Origin: Brugia malayi
Taxonomy: Eukaryota; Nematoda; Chromadorea; Rhabditida; Onchocercidae
NCBI RefSeq assembly: GCF_000002995.4
Contig: NW_025062477.1
Coordinates: 3,568,649-3,632,648, forward strand
Reading direction: 5' to 3'
Length of the DNA: 64,000 nucleotides
Shown: positions 24,255 to 39,443 of the stretch, one piece after another
Numbering within the stretch: the stretch's first letter is position 1
Layout: the number at the start of each line of letters is the position of its first letter
Made by a program: the position numbers and the translations under genes
The notes under the pieces: model-generated
Told to the model about the DNA's origin: nothing
The model's input: the letters and a program-made list of their open reading frames with translations, nothing else
Database searches by the model: none

Positions 24255-27200
24255 AATTGTAAATAAGTACTTTACGGGTTGCTGTGTTCATTTTTTTTTT
24301 ACTTACATTATGTAATTTAAATCTTGAATTATTACACATTATTACATTTGACAGTGCTAAAAATGTATCTTTTGTCATCATTGAAAAGTGTATTTCCATT
24401 AATTTTCATCATTTAGCAATTTCAACATTCTACCGATCGATTAATAATTTCCATTCCTTATTTATTTATTTAATTTTTTTTTTTATTTGATTTAATTAAA
24501 TATTCAAATCCATTATTACTAAGGACTAATTCGATTATTTAAATGGCGAAAAACTAATGTAGCATCGTTGATAATTTAATTTTGTTTATTTAAAACATCG
24601 AATAGATCCGCTTTAAAATTTTTGAATAGTTATACTCGAATGATTGTTAATTTCTAAACGTTAATTTCTTTCACACAAAAAAAAAATGATTGCGTCAAAT
24701 GTGACATTAAAATAAGCTTTTAAATCTTCAAAGTTTAATTCAAGTAATGAAGAATGACGATTACTTCAATTGTTTGACTTTGCCTTTGAAATTTTTGCAA
24801 TCAATATTACAGGTGTAATCTGTTCAGGTTATTCACGATTTTTATTTACCCACAATTTGCATTGTATTTACCCAAGAGTAAGATAATACATAAGAATTAA
24901 TTCTTAGAATTATTGATTTGAGAGAAATTTCACTTTTTCCTACAATGAATGTTTCACGAATTTATTTTCAGTTGCATTTATTATTGGACAAGAAAAAAAA
25001 AAAAAGAGAAAAATAAAAGGAAAAAAAAAAGTGAAAAGCGGGAAATATAAAACTTCCTTGAAAGTAATTTCGATAGGAATTTTCATTTCAGTGTAAACTT
25101 GTTTGTTTGAATTTATCAAAACTTTTTTTTTTTTCACTTTAGCAGAACCAGTTTACTTGTGATTTGTTTGTAATTGCTGCTGGTATTTTATTTCCATTCA
25201 GATAGCAAAACAAAATTCTGTATGAAATGAAAAATTTCTTTGTTTTAAAAAAAAAGCGATTATTTTGAATTAAAAATAAAAAAAATTTTTTTTTTTTTTT
25301 ACACATTAAAATTAATTTTTCAAGCATATTTTAGGATAATTTTTGATAACAATAAGCCATTTTTTTCATTTGATATTAAACTATTACTTTATATTTTACC
25401 AGTAGAAATACCTTATATTTAAAATTCATGTTTAATTTAGGTTGAAAAAAGAAAAACAAGCAAACAAATAAATAAACAAATATGTTTGATGATTAATTTT
25501 AGTCCTAAATGATTTAATTAATTTGAATTTTAAGCTAAAAACTTCTATGCACATTGATGTTTGTATGTAAAAGAAAATTTTTGAAATGAAAGAGAAAAAA
25601 TATATATATAATCGTTAATTATAATAATATTAATTTATGAAATTATGGAAATTTAGAAAAATATCACTCACTGAGATTAATTAATATATTTTTTTTTGTC
25701 ACCGAAAGTTTTTATGATGTGACATCCTCAAGCAATGTGACATAATTTTTTTTTAAGATAGGAAAAAAGCATTATTTCATTATAAATTAGAACTTTGATT
25801 TTCGTTTTTTTATTTTTTTTTTCGTTTTTGCACTTATTTAATTAAACGATTACTTTATGTAAATTTAAAATTTTAAATTTCAATCGATTAATGAAGATTA
25901 TATTCAAATATATGAATGAAATGAAATAAGCGAAAGATAAGTTTAAATTTAGAGCACTAAAGTAAATCGAAATTTTTTTTTAGATAAATATAAACGATTA
26001 TTTGTGAGTTTTCTTTTCAAATGATTTATTTCAAAATTGATCCATCTAATTTTAATGATAGATTAATTACATAGTTTGATTGAAAATGAATACCATAGGA
26101 GAGGAATCTCTTCTTTCTCTCTCTCTCCCTCTTTCTCTCTCTCTCTTTCATGAAATTCTACTACAATAATTACGTCATATGATGACAACTATTTTAAAAT
26201 ATGAATTGCAAAGTGCAAATTTTGTCAATTGAGAGCATTTGATGATCATATAATTGAGAATTAATTTTCTAATCATTATAAAATATTTATTTCTTTCTAT
26301 TTATCAAAAAATTTAAGATAATAAAAGTTTATTCATTTAAAATTGTAAATTTTCTCTACAAATTTGTCAATTTTTTTAATGTTTGTAATAACAATGATAC
26401 TTTGAGCAAAAATTAAAATACAATTAATTTTTGCTTTCATTTTCATTTTTTTTTTTTTAAAATATATTTTATTTATTTTTTGGGTCAATTATCATTTCAG
26501 AGCAAATTTCTAACTAATACAAATAACGAAAAGATTTTTATATGTGTCAACTATTTATTACAAATCGTTCTAAATCACAGCACAAATCCTTTTATTATCA
26601 TTTCTCTTACAAATTAATCATTTATGATTGAAAAGTTGAATTTATGATATATTTAATCAGTTAGATTAAAAGATTTAATAATCACACTAATTACAATGAT
26701 ATTATCAACGAATGATAATTAATAGCTAATAAATAGAATTTATAAAATAATAAAACCGAATTGTTTTGATTTAAACTGAAATTATGAGTAATTTTAAAAA
26801 ATAAAATAGTGTTAAATGCATTATCATTTTAAAAAAGTAACAATAAAAAAAGAAAACTCAATGAATGATTTATAGGTATTTTATGAAATCAGATAAAGAA
26901 TCAAAGTTGCGATGTGAAGATGAATGTGAAGAAGTTTACTTCACGTTTTTCACGTACGGTGCATGCGTGAATGATATTTACGGACGTTTACCAAAGAATG
27001 CACAATCACAGTGTAATTTACGGTATTGTATTTTCTTATTGAAAATTCAATCAAATTAATTTATTCATTCTTAAATGTATGAATCAAATCTATTTGCAAT
27101 TTTAATTTTTTAATTATAAATTTTTTATTTGAATTATTATTGCAAAAATTTGCATATTGTCTTTGTATATTTATCTTAGAAGAATGATTGAATTCTTTTA

Positions 27201-30200
27201 ATTAGAATTCATCCTTAATGTCTAATATGCGTAAAGAAGAAATTAATAGAAAAAAAAAATCAAAATTTTAAATTTAATAGAGTGAAATATTTTTCATACA
27301 TACAGACTGTAATATTCCACGTGTTGCTTTACGTCAGATCACGCATAGATTAATGAATAGATCTAATCCGAATAGATTTACTAATACATATTAAATAAAT
27401 TCGAATAGATTTACTAATGGATATTAATTAAATTCGAATAGATTTACTAATATATATTAAATAAATTCGAATAGATTTACTAATGGATATTAATTAAATT
27501 CGAATAGATTTACTAATAGATATTAAATAAATTCGAATAGATTTACTAATAGATATTAAATAAATTCGAATAGATTTACTAATGGATATTAATTAAATTC
27601 GAATAGATTTACTAATATATATTAAATAAATTCGAATAGATTTACTAATGGATATTAATTAAATTCGAATAGATTTACTAATATATATTAAATAAATTCG
27701 AATAGATTTACTAATGGATATTAATTAAATTCGAATAGATTTACTAATATATATTAAATAAATTCGAATAGATTTACTAATGGATATTAATTAAATTCGA
27801 ATAGATTTACTAATATATATTAAATAAATTCGAATAGATTTACTAATGGATATTAATTAAATTCGAATAGATTTACTAATAGATATTAAATAAATTCGAA
27901 TAGATTTACTAATAGATATTAAATAAATTCGAATAGATTTACTAATAGATATTAAATAAATTCGAATAGATTTACTAATAGATATTAAATAAATTCAGAT
28001 AGATTTACTAATAGATATTAAATAAATTCGAATAGATTTACTAATAGATATTAAATAAATTCAAATAGATTTACTAATGGATATTAAATAAATTCGAATA
28101 GATTTACTAATATATATTAAATAAATTCGAATAGATTTACTAATGGATATTAATTAAATTCGAATAGATTTACTAATATATATTAAATAAATTCGAATAG
28201 ATTTACTAATGGATATTAATTAAATTCGAATAGATTTACTAATATATATTAAATAAATTCGAATAGATTTACTAATATATATTAAATAAATTCGAATAGA
28301 TTTACTAATGGATATTAATTAAATTCGAATAGATTTACTAATGGATATTAATTAAATTCGAATAGATTTACTAATAGATATTAAATAAATTCGAATAGAT
28401 TTACTAATAGATATTAAATAAATTCGAATAGATTTACTAATAGATATTAAATAAATTCGAATAGATTTACTAATAGATATTAAATAAATTCAGATAGATT
28501 TACTAATAGATATTAAATAAATTCGAATAGATTTACTAATAGATATTAAATAAATTCAGATAGATTTACTAATAGATATTAAATAAATTCGAATAGATTT
28601 ACTAATAGATATTAAATAAATTCAAATAGATTTACTAATGGATATTAAATAAATTCGAATAGATTTACTAATAGATATTAAATAAATTCGAATAGATTTA
28701 CTAATAGATATTAAATAAATTCAAATAGATTTACTAATGGATATTAAATAAATTCGAATAGATTTACTAATATATATTAAATAAATTCGAATAGATTTAC
28801 TAATGGATATTAATTAAATTCGAATAGATTTACTAATATATATTAAATAAATTCGAATAGATTTACTAATGGATATTAATTAAATTCGAATAGATTTACT
28901 AATATATATTAAATAAATTCGAATAGATTTACTAATGGATATTAATTAAATTCGAATAGATTTACTAATAGATATTAAATAAATTCGAATAGATTTACTA
29001 ATAGATATTAAATAAATTCGAATAGATTTACTAATAGATATTAAATAAATTCGAATAGATTTACTAATAGATATTAAATAAATTCAGATAGATTTACTAA
29101 TAGATATTAAATAAATTCGAATAGATTTACTAATAGATATTAAATAAATTCAAATAGATTTACTAATGGATATTAATTAAATTCGAATAGATTTACTAAT
29201 ATATATTAAATAAATTCGAATAGATTTACTAATAGATATTAAATAAATTCGAATAGATTTACTAATAGATATTAAATAAATTCAAATAGATTTACTAATG
29301 GATATTAAATAAATTCGAATAGATTTACTAATAGATATTAAATAAATTCGAATAGATTTACTAATAGATATTAAATAAATTCGAATAGATTTACTAATAG
29401 ATATTAAATAAATTCAAATAGATTTACTAATGGATATTAAATAAATTCGAATAGATTTACTAATAGATATTAAATAAATTCGAATAGATTTACTAATAGA
29501 TATTAAAGCAAATGGTATTCTAAGTTTTTTAAATTTAAATTGCAGAAATAATTTAATAAAAAAAAAAAAAACAAATTACTAACACTTTTTTTGTCCTATG
29601 AATAATATTTGTTTAAATGATTCATCATATTGAATTAATTTTAAAGATTTATTTTAAAATTTTAAAATCTAAAGTGAATAATAGGAAATTGAAATTAAAG
29701 AATTTTTTTTAAAGAAATTTAATTGACAAACATTTCATACTTTATTTATCATTATTTTTTACTTGTAATATCAGCATTCTAATATGAGCTAATTAATTCT
29801 TTAAAATTCCCTTTAAAAAATGAAGAAAAAAAAAATGCAAATAAAACAATTTTAATTACAATTAACAAATTAATAGATAATTTTATATATTCCATTTTAT
29901 GCCAATAATCAGTATTACTTTAATAAATATTTTGTTTACTAATAATTCTAGGTTTTTTTGTTTATAGAAAGTGTCTTATAGAAAGAAATTTTATTTTTGA
30001 AAAATTCATAAATTTTAAATTGAAAAAGTTATAAATTTAAAAACCAAACATACTTACTGCTAGATATTATTATTATTATTTAGCTGTCTTAATTTACTTA
30101 AGTAATTGCATATTTACGGACAAATTATCATTGTTATAACTTCAATTATTGACATCTAATTAATCCGTAACTTTTCAATTTTTTTTTTTTTAAATTTTAA

Positions 30201-30210
30201 TTTTACTCCC

Positions 30211-30242
<32 letters not shown>

Positions 30243-32099
30243 ATGAAATGAAATTATTGAAGATGTGGCATGAGAATTCGTACTTTGGCATCCATTGGTA
30301 TCTTTTTGACATTTGCTGCAGCACTTGCAACTCTTATCTTTACCTTACCTCTTTGTGTCACCACCTGTTTGTCATGTTTAAATGCGCGAAAGGTTTGTTT
30401 ATTTGTTTATTTTTTTTTTTTTTTTAATCATTTTAATATATAATTTTTAGAAACATTTCATTAATAATAACTGTATCATTTTCAATTTCTTATCATTTTT
30501 TAATCATTTATTCAATAAATGATTTCTTTCTTAGATATTTACAATAAGTTATTAAACACTTATTACTTGTTTATGTTAAAGAAAAATCTTTTTTTTTTTT
30601 TAAATTTTTAAATTTTTGTTATTATTATTAAAATTTGGATCAAATTATTATTAATATTTCTGTTAATGTTTGAATTCTTTTTTTTTTTTTTTTTTTGTTT
30701 TATCTTTAATCAATTGACACAATTGTTTTATCATTACTAAAAAATTTTTGAAATATTTGCAATTTTGTTTTTATAACAAAAATTCATTTTTTTACATTTT
30801 CATTTATCTTTTTTTTTTTTTTTTCTTTTTTAAAATGAAAAATGAACATAAATGTGGAACATTTTACCAAAACTAGAAAATGCTATCTTTTTTTTAAATT
30901 TTTATTTTACCCAAAAATGTTGCATTACGACAATTAGCAATCATTCGTATAAGAAATTTAGCAAATTTTATGGATTTTTTTTATGCTAACATAAAATTAT
31001 AAAACAAATTTATTTTCTTTTTTTTTTTTTTTGTTTTCAAATTTTCATTGAATTTATCATTTATATTTGAAAAAAAATAAGAAATAAATAAATAGCAGAT
31101 AATAATGAATAATAAATATTTTTAAACATTTATTTTATTAAAAAAAGAATTTTTAGTATTACTTTATAATTTTATATTTTCCAAAATTTGCATATTTATC
31201 AAATAAAAAGAAATTTTATGAAGGAATTTCAATTAGTTGCAACATTACATTAAACCATTTTTTTTTCTTAAAGTATTATTGTTTGGAAACCGTTTATCAT
31301 TTTATCTTATCAGTTGTAGTGATTAATGATAAAATGCATGAAGTATTAACAACATTTCATGGGTGACAAATAAATTATTTATGAAAAATGTCACATAGAC
31401 TCGGTTCACTCTAAAATTGAAAGAATTTTTAATGATTATTCTCAGATTTAAATATTTAACAAATCTGACAATCACTTTTATATTTTATTTCTTATTTTAA
31501 TGCTTAGTTTATATTTTTAAAAAAAAGAGATACCATTATATTTCGGGTTTTTAAAATCTGATAACAATCATTAAGTAATATATTTTATTTCCTTTTCTCG
31601 ATGTTTTTTTTTTTTTAAAAAAAAAAAACTCGTTTTGATTTTTTATTTATACTTTAAGATAGGAAAATAAACTGAGAGAGAGAGAGAGGTAAAGAGGAAA
31701 ACGAACAAAGAATGATATAGCAGGAATGGTTGAAGTATGATGCAAAGATCATTTTTATTCATTCCCGTTTTTTTTTTTTTTTTTAATTTAATTCAAATTT
31801 AAAAAATTCTCTGACTAGTTTTTATTTTTTTCCAATAAATATATTAGTCATTAAAATTTATTTATATAAAGCTTTATCAATAAGCATAAAACAAATAACA
31901 ATTAATAGTTTACTCATTACTTAAACTATATATTATTATTTTGTTTTTTTTAAATTCATTTTTTAAAAATTATTTTTAGGCTAATAAAACAGCAAAACGA
32001 GTTTTTATTGAGGCTCAAAATCAGCCATACAAGGAGCAACAACTTCAAACTCTTCCATATAATCCATATGCTTATTGGCCATATTATGGACGAGCATGA
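23473..32099 (+). CDS. Type I membrane protein with Cys-rich ectodomain, unnamed
   Basis: Four exons: 23473-23660, 26876-27022, 30263-30392, 31980-32099. Phases agree (2, 2, 0) and give 194 codons. Residues 1-20 (MRLSLIACVGLIILSSSIAS) are a signal peptide. Then a Ser/Thr/Glu-rich stretch with one N-glycosylation site (NTT) precedes eight cysteines at 47, 58, 60, 76, 80, 93, 109, 113, enough for four disulfides. Residues about 118-147 form a membrane span (ASIGIFLTFAAALATLIFTL) followed by juxtamembrane cysteines 143, 147, 150 that could be palmitoylated. The 40-residue tail is Gln/Tyr/Pro-rich, ending NPYAYWPYYGRA. I do not recognise the family; it may be nematode-restricted. Introns are 3.2, 3.2 and 1.6 kb, far longer than elsewhere here, and intron 2 holds the 33-base satellite. 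Confidence 0.75.
24204..24253. repeat. (ATT)n array in intron 1 of the membrane protein gene
   Basis: About 16 uninterrupted ATT units inside a longer TTA/ATC-rich stretch (23840-24260). Confidence 0.95.
27369..29508. repeat. 33-base satellite, 65 tandem copies, higher-order organised
   Basis: The unit begins cgaatagattt and is 33 bases in every copy: unit starts run from 27369 to 29481, exactly 64 x 33 apart, and intermediate starts (27402, 28524, 29052) fall on the same lattice, so there is no net indel. Five variants are distinguished at three sites: the start (cgaat, cagat, caaat), the middle (aatag, aatgg, aatat) and the end (ttaaataaa versus ttaattaaa). It lies wholly in intron 2 of the membrane protein gene and ends abruptly at attaaagc. 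It contains no spacers and is not a CRISPR array. Confidence 0.97.
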
Positions 32100-35000
32100 A
32101 AATGAGCCTAGTCGATTAATTAATTGTTTAAATCATATACGATTATTATACTATTCCACATTAACTTTACTACTACTTGTGATACTGTATGCCAGAAATG
32201 ATGTGATAATAGACTGGTCATAAAAAATAGGTTGACAATTTACTAGTATCAAATTGTCATCTCATTGGCCAAAACCTCATGTACACACAGACATATATAT
32301 TTGTTGGCTCTTAGTATAAACAATAATTGTCATTCATTGAAATTTAAAAAAAAAAAACAAAAAACAAAACAAAAATACTAATTATATATGCTCAAATATT
32401 ATGCTTTCTTGTAATTTTCGATTTGCATTATTATTATTTTTTTTCCATTTTTTACAATTGTAATTAACAAATTAAATTTTTTGAAAGAATTGTAAATTTG
32501 AAAAGTAAATTAAATAATTTTCATGTAATCCTCGTATTTTAGCGTTCATTATTCTTCCACTTTTTTTTTTTTTTTTTTAAAAAAAAAAGAAGAAATGTAA
32601 AAATTAAATTAAATATCTCTGCTTGTGTCATAAAGTATTACTTGTAGAAATATTGGAAAAAAAAATTTTTTTGTTTTTTTGAAATCAATCATTTCAATTC
32701 GATTTTGATATTAGCAATAGTTGCAGTAACAATTAAATAAACTTTTTAGTTAGATGAACCAAAAAAAAAAAAAGAATAGAAATGTAAAATTCTTGATTAA
32801 ACTTAATTTAATTTACTTTTTTACTCTCAATTTACTTTTACTCTTTATTTTGCTGCTACTAAATTTAAAAATTTTTAGAATTATGTATAAATAAAATCCA
32901 CGTATCTTACTTCCTTTCACGTATTTACCTTTCCTGAAATTGTATAAATTATATTTTAAAAAGTAAGAGAGATACTGCTACTATTTGTTAAAATAATTGA
33001 GAAATGAAAATTGTTAACATTTCTTATAAGAAGGAAACAAAATAACCATATTTTAACATTTAACTTTAACTTATGCATTCGTTCGTTAAAATGAAACATT
33101 TCCGATTTAACGATTAATCAGGAATGTGTACCGGATTTGAAATAAATGAAATAGCAATTTTATGTGATAAGATGAAATGATAACGTTTTTAGAAAGTTTT
33201 TTTTTTTTTTCTTATTTGGAATGAAATGAATGTTTAAAGTCGCTAAAAACATGTTTTCAATCTTTTTTTTTTTTTCTTCCATCCAAATAATTTTTAAAAG
33301 ATGGAAATGAAAGATAGTAAAACGATGCGATTTTCTTGATGAATTAAATTATTTATTTATTTAATTAATTTCTAATTATTATTTACTAAATGTAAAGCAC
33401 ATAATTTGCATAATTTTCATTTTATCTAACTTTTAACAATTAGCTATACTTACTTAACTAGCAGACATAAAGAAATAAAATAACTGAAATTTCTATTAAA
33501 CTTTGACCTTTTACTTACTTACTTACTTACTTACTGCTCATCTCACTGTTGCATAGAAATCGATGAAAGTAAAGTTGCATTTTTATCAATTAAACAACAT
33601 AATCTATTCGTATTTACCTGTACAGGTAAACAATAGAAACCTAATTAAGCTCAAAAGAAGAAAAAAAAATTGTATAAATTAACATTCGAATTCCATTTGA
33701 ATTCCACTCTCTGCCAATCAATAATTCCATTTTTTTTTTGATTAATGTTTTTAATCTGTAGTGACATAGAATAACCTAAAAATTTTGATTTGTTTTCATC
33801 AATTATTTTAATCAATTCAATAAATTTCTCTAAAATATTAATCAATTCAAGAAATCGTATATTTATTAAAAGTTCAACAAAAATTGAAATTGGGTCAAAT
33901 ATCGATTGAAACTGCTCAATGAGAACAAAAATTCAAATTGGAACAACATTGATGCTCAATAATAGAAGAACAAATTATTGAAATTGAAAAATTTAATAAA
34001 AAAGTTAACTAACTCATTTGAATATGAAATATTGCAAATAAAATAAATATTTTATTGTGTAAAAATTTTAATTGTAAACATTGAATCAAAATTCAAAATT
34101 TTATTTACTAAAAGTTAGCTAATGCTATTAACGACTATTAGCAATATTAGCAATTTAAAAATGAATTTCAGAAATTCATAAAAACTGATTAAGTATATTA
34201 TAATCAATGATTAAGAATGAATTAAGTATACTTTATCTATGCTATCATTTTTTTTTTTTCTTTTTTATTTATTTTTCTTTTTTTTGTTTACTCATTTTTC
34301 TAATAATTAATGATTATTTTATCTTTAATTTATCACTCATTTCCATCTAATTTTTTTTTCCTCTTTGTGCAGTTAAAATTTGTAATAATTTTTTGATAAA
34401 AATTATTCAAATTCAAACGAGAAATAAATAAATCGCAAATTTTCTCATATAGCACATAGATATAAATAAAATCTTTAAAACAATGCCATTTTTTTTTTCT
34501 TTTTCTAATTTCAGAATTAATAGTTTAAAATTTCAGATCAATTTAACATAATCATTTAACATATTTTAGAATAAATTATATAGTGCACTATAAATATTAA
34601 AAGTTATTAAGTATTAAAATTAAAATAACGCTGCTATGAAATTTGTAAAATAATTTGATTAAAAGAAATAAAAATATTAATATACGACTTTGTTTTAATT
34701 TCAGGTTTTCAAGGTACTAACATATTTTATAATAGTGTTTAAAAGAAAAAAAATGCAATATATATTGAAATTTTAGTTAGGATCAATTTAACATTTATTA
34801 ATTGCTAAATATTATTAAATCTTAAAATTAAACATTGTAAATGATCAGGTAAGCTATCAAATCAAGGTGTAACAGGTGAGATAATTAAATATACCTGATA
34901 AACTACTTGGTAAATTTAGCAGAAAATATTCAGAAAATTTTCGGGAAATTTTTCGGATATGTTAAAATTCATGCGAAATTTTTTTGCTGTGTTTTGTTCA

Positions 35001-37875
35001 TCAATGCAACATTTCCGTACGTAGTAAGTAATTTTATCAGTATTATAATCCGGAAAATTCATTAGAAAATGCAATGTTATAGTTGTCAGTTACAAGAACA
35101 ATTGAATAAGTTATTTGTATTGTTTTATGTAAATTTGAAAAAAAAAAAAGAAGAAAATTCAATGTTAAAAAAATATGCATTAAATACAAATTAAAAAAAA
35201 AAAAAATGAAAATATTTATATGTTAAAAAAATATACATTAAATACAAATTAAAATAAACAATAATAATGAATAAATTATTTATTTGTGATAAAGAATGGA
35301 TGGAAAGAGAAATAAATATCTAAAATATTGTTTAGATGGAATAAAATGTTAAAAAGAAACAAAATTAAATTAGAGTAATAGATTAGAACTTCTAAAATTT
35401 ATGAAAAAATATTTGAAAATTTTGTTTAATTAAAATTTAATCTTATAGTATTCATAGCTTAAATGAAATTATAATGATAAATGTTTGTGAAAAATTAATA
35501 ATTATCAATTTAATTTGAATTATTCAAATGTTGGTTAGACAGAATCATTTCATATACAATAGGTACTAAAAATTCAAATACAATGTAATTACTAATTAAA
35601 ATTATATTTCGGAAAAAGAAAAAAATTTTTAAATAAATGAGAATTAATCTAGAAAATTTTATGATAAAGGAAATTTTGAACCTGAATGTTAAACGGATAG
35701 CAATCGGATATTCAATCAACCGGATATCTTATGTAAAGTTAGTTGTGAAAAAAATTTTATTGAAAACGAAAAATGAAAAATGATGTGAAAAATTTTCTCT
35801 AAGACTTTTTAGGTATAATTTTAAAAGTTTTTCTTAAGTTAAAAGAGAGAGAGAGAGAAGAAAATTAGAAAATAGAAAATGAAAGAAACTATTAAATCAT
35901 AATAAAGATCACTGAAAAAAAAAAAAAAAAAAAGGAAATTCCTGAATGATCGGATTTATTTGATTGATTTGTATCTCTTATCACATTAATAATTGTCATC
36001 CAAAATTTGATAAAACATTTATTCCGGTTTATTCCTTATCCTGTATTCATTATCAGGAATTATAGTGATCCAATTAATATGCAATAATAATTTCAAAATT
36101 AAAACTTATCATCATTACAAAGAAACTATAATCATTTCATTAATTCATAAATATGTTTCAAATATAAATAATTAGAATATTAATTCAATTCAAATGTTTG
36201 AAGTTTATTTTACACAACAATTTAAAATATTTGAAATTTTGCTGCTGTTTTTTTTTTTTTTAGAATCAAAGAAAAAAAACATCCAAAATGCAATCAGTGT
36301 TTTTTTTTTTTTTTTTCTTAGCATGAAAATGCCATAAAATGATTGAAATCACTTCTTTTTCCATCAAAAAAAAAAAAGAAAGAAAGAAGAAGAGGAAGGA
36401 TTGCAATGAGTTTTAACACTTTAGGGAGCACTGATCAAAGAGTTTAATTTTAAAGCTTAAAAAGCATCAAATTAAAATGGAAATTCTCAAGAGAATGAAA
36501 ATAGACAAACATTTTTGGTATCCAAAGAATATATATGATAGAATCAACAAAATAGCTGCTGCTATTTTCTATTTCTTTTCACAATCACTATGGCATTATC
36601 ATTTTTCATGAAAATACTTTTTGTTTTTTTTTTTTTTTTTTGTTCCATTCCCAATAAGCTTATTCAAAAAAATATTTCAAATTTTGAATTACTAAATGAA
36701 GAAAATTGTATATTTTTTAAGCATTTTAACAATAGCTAACAAATAAATCAATAATGTATATTTTGCTATAAAAAATTCTTGAAATGACTTATAAATAAAT
36801 ATTCAAAAAGCATTTTATAATTATAAATTTGTCCAATTGATGGATTAATTATCTTTTTTTTTTTTTTTTTTTTTGCCACTTGATTTATTGATAATTTGAA
36901 TTAATACTACCATATGTTACTTAAATAGAATTCTTACTTGTAAGTAAAATATACACTCTTTTTCAGTACTTTTATACGATTAAACTTTAACATTTCATTT
37001 TTTCTAAAATTAGCTAAAATTAGATTTAAAAAATTAAGAGAAAAAGAAAAAGAATTTTGTGGATTTTTAACATTATAAAATTTAAAAAATTGAATCATTT
37101 AATTTTTTCTAAACATCAAAATGTTGGGCAAAAAAAAAAAAAAAAAAAAAAACGAAGATCAATAATAGTATAGAAATCACTAGTGAATATTCTATCAAAA
37201 TATAGGAGGAGTTAGACTGATTGTCTCTGGTGAGTAATTGACAAATTTTGGACTTAAATTCTAGGCTTAGTTCTGATTGCATCTCTTCAAATTGGTTCAT
37301 AGAAACGAGTATGATCGAAATGAATTTCAAAATTTCTAATACTACTCTAATATTTGCATCTATCAGAATCAGTACAAATGTTTTGATCAAATTGAAGAAT
37401 ATTCAAAAGCAAATGGTTTGTATTTTCATTAAAATATTTATTAAAAAAAAAATAATAATAATAATAATGGAATTAAATTAATTCAATTTGTAAAAAAAAC
37501 GATGAAAAATGTCCTCAAATTTTTGATTAAAATTGGATTAAAAAACATTTTCTTCAAATATTAAAAATGGAATATTTTTTTAAAAAAAACAATATTTTAA
37601 CTTTTGTTAAAAATTGTTTTTGTTTTTTTCTTTTTATTTTTTAACTTAATTTTCAAGTTTTATCAATGTGAAATACCTAGAATAGTTAGACTAATAAAAG
37701 TAGAAGAAAATTTTTTACACAACTAATCTTCATGTAACTCATTCATGATGAAAAAAAATGTCATTTATCTTTTACGTCCACTGATATGGAAAATTTATTG
37801 TGGTTATGGATAAACAATTCATTCATTTCCATTTCGATCTTTCCACAAAAATCTTAGCCAATGATCAATAATTTC

Positions 37876-37908
<33 letters not shown>

Positions 37909-38312
37909 CAAATTGAAAAATATCTTTTAAGCTTATAAATATTTGTTACATTTTTTCAAACACTGTTAAAATCTACTGGAAAATTGTATAACATTGAATT
38001 ATTATAAATTTATAATTTTAAAAAATTCATGCAAGAAGCAGAAATGTTTACTTCTAATTTCTTCATTTGTCTACTACATAATAATGATGTAAAAAGGAAA
38101 AAGGAAGTAGAGTCTCTACTAAATTGTAATCATAAGTTAATTTGCGCTTTCATACGGATCTCAGTAATTTTATGATTTGCTAGTTAGTTGTATGGGATGA
38201 CACATCATATAAAGATGACAAGCTTGTAGAAAAATGAAATTATATGTCAAATTTTAAGAAATTATAATGGTATAATAGAAGTGAATGAATTAAACTAGAT
38301 ACTATGACACGT

Positions 38313-38518
38313 AGAAAATACTTTTTGCATTGGACAGATAACATGGAAGTAAACAAAGATGAAGTAAACAAAGGTGAAGTAAACAAAGGTAATAGGCCTG
38401 CATTACAAAATATATTGCTATAATTGCTCTGATGAATAGCTACTAACTGCGCCTCTACTTCCCTTATTATTAGTAATAGTAGTAGAAATGCTAGTAGAAA
38501 TACTTTTTGCATTGGACA
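38313..38518. repeat. 15-base triplicate and a pair of 21-base direct repeats
   Basis: gaagtaaacaaaggt is present three times in a row at 38346-38390 (first copy ends gat). The sequence tactttttgcattggaca occurs at about 38319-38336 and 38501-38518, so the triplicate lies between two direct repeats about 180 bases apart. Confidence 0.8.
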
Positions 38519-39412
38519 CACTAATTTGTGATGGACAAATTTGACGTAAGTATGGGGTGGGTAGGGTAGAGGGAAGGGGAGGGTAGAGGGATGACAAAAT
38601 TTATTCAACGGTTCAAATGTCTGTTTCGGATATAAGACAAGCTTACTTAACCACTTCCTCTTTTTACTTCCCAAATTGTTAGCTTTAAATTTTATGCCAA
38701 CTATCTCTTATTGTTAGCCATTGTTGATTACAATTCAAGTGTCACTTGAATTGATGAATTAGAGTAATGTAATAATTTATGCTTTCCTCTCTTCCCTACC
38801 ACACTTTAGCTTTAATTTATGTAAAATTAAGCTTCTACTTACACAGTTCAACATTTTCTATTACATGCTAGCATTAAAAGTAAATTTTAATTATAAATAT
38901 TTCATTGCTTATAAACATAAACATACATCACTAAACTAAATTGTGTGTAAAATTTTCCTCAATTAGTCATTTTGAAATAGATATGTGGAAAAAGAATCAA
39001 TGATAAAAAGAGACATATAAATTTAAAAAGTAGTTTAATCTAAAAAAAAAAAAGAAAACTATAGGAATATTAGTGAACTAATTTTGATTACAAAGAAAGA
39101 AAAAAAAAATCATTCATTTTTAGAATTTAGAAATTGAAACTCGAGAATAAACAATTATACTAACAGAATTTAAAACAAATTATTATTATTATTTTTTTTT
39201 TTTAAAAATAAAACTTAATTGTATCAGTTAAATTTTTTTCTTTCTTTTTCATTTAATTACAACGTAACAAAAATGATTCAATAAATTTAAATCTTTTTAT
39301 GCTAATTCTATAAATATATGATTGATTTCTCGATAAAATTTCTAATTTAAATTTTTATATTAACTAATAAAAATTTTTTTTTTTTTAAAAAAAAAATGCT
39401 TCATAACTAATA

Positions 39413-39443
<31 letters not shown>

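Noticed and set aside
27369..29508. CRISPR-like array
   Set aside because: Repeats are directly adjacent with no unique spacers, the genome is eukaryotic, and the unit is simply a satellite.
38240..38674. 144-codon minus-strand ORF
   Set aside because: Low-complexity translation over short tandem repeats, no recognisable domain and no splice or start context; judged chance.
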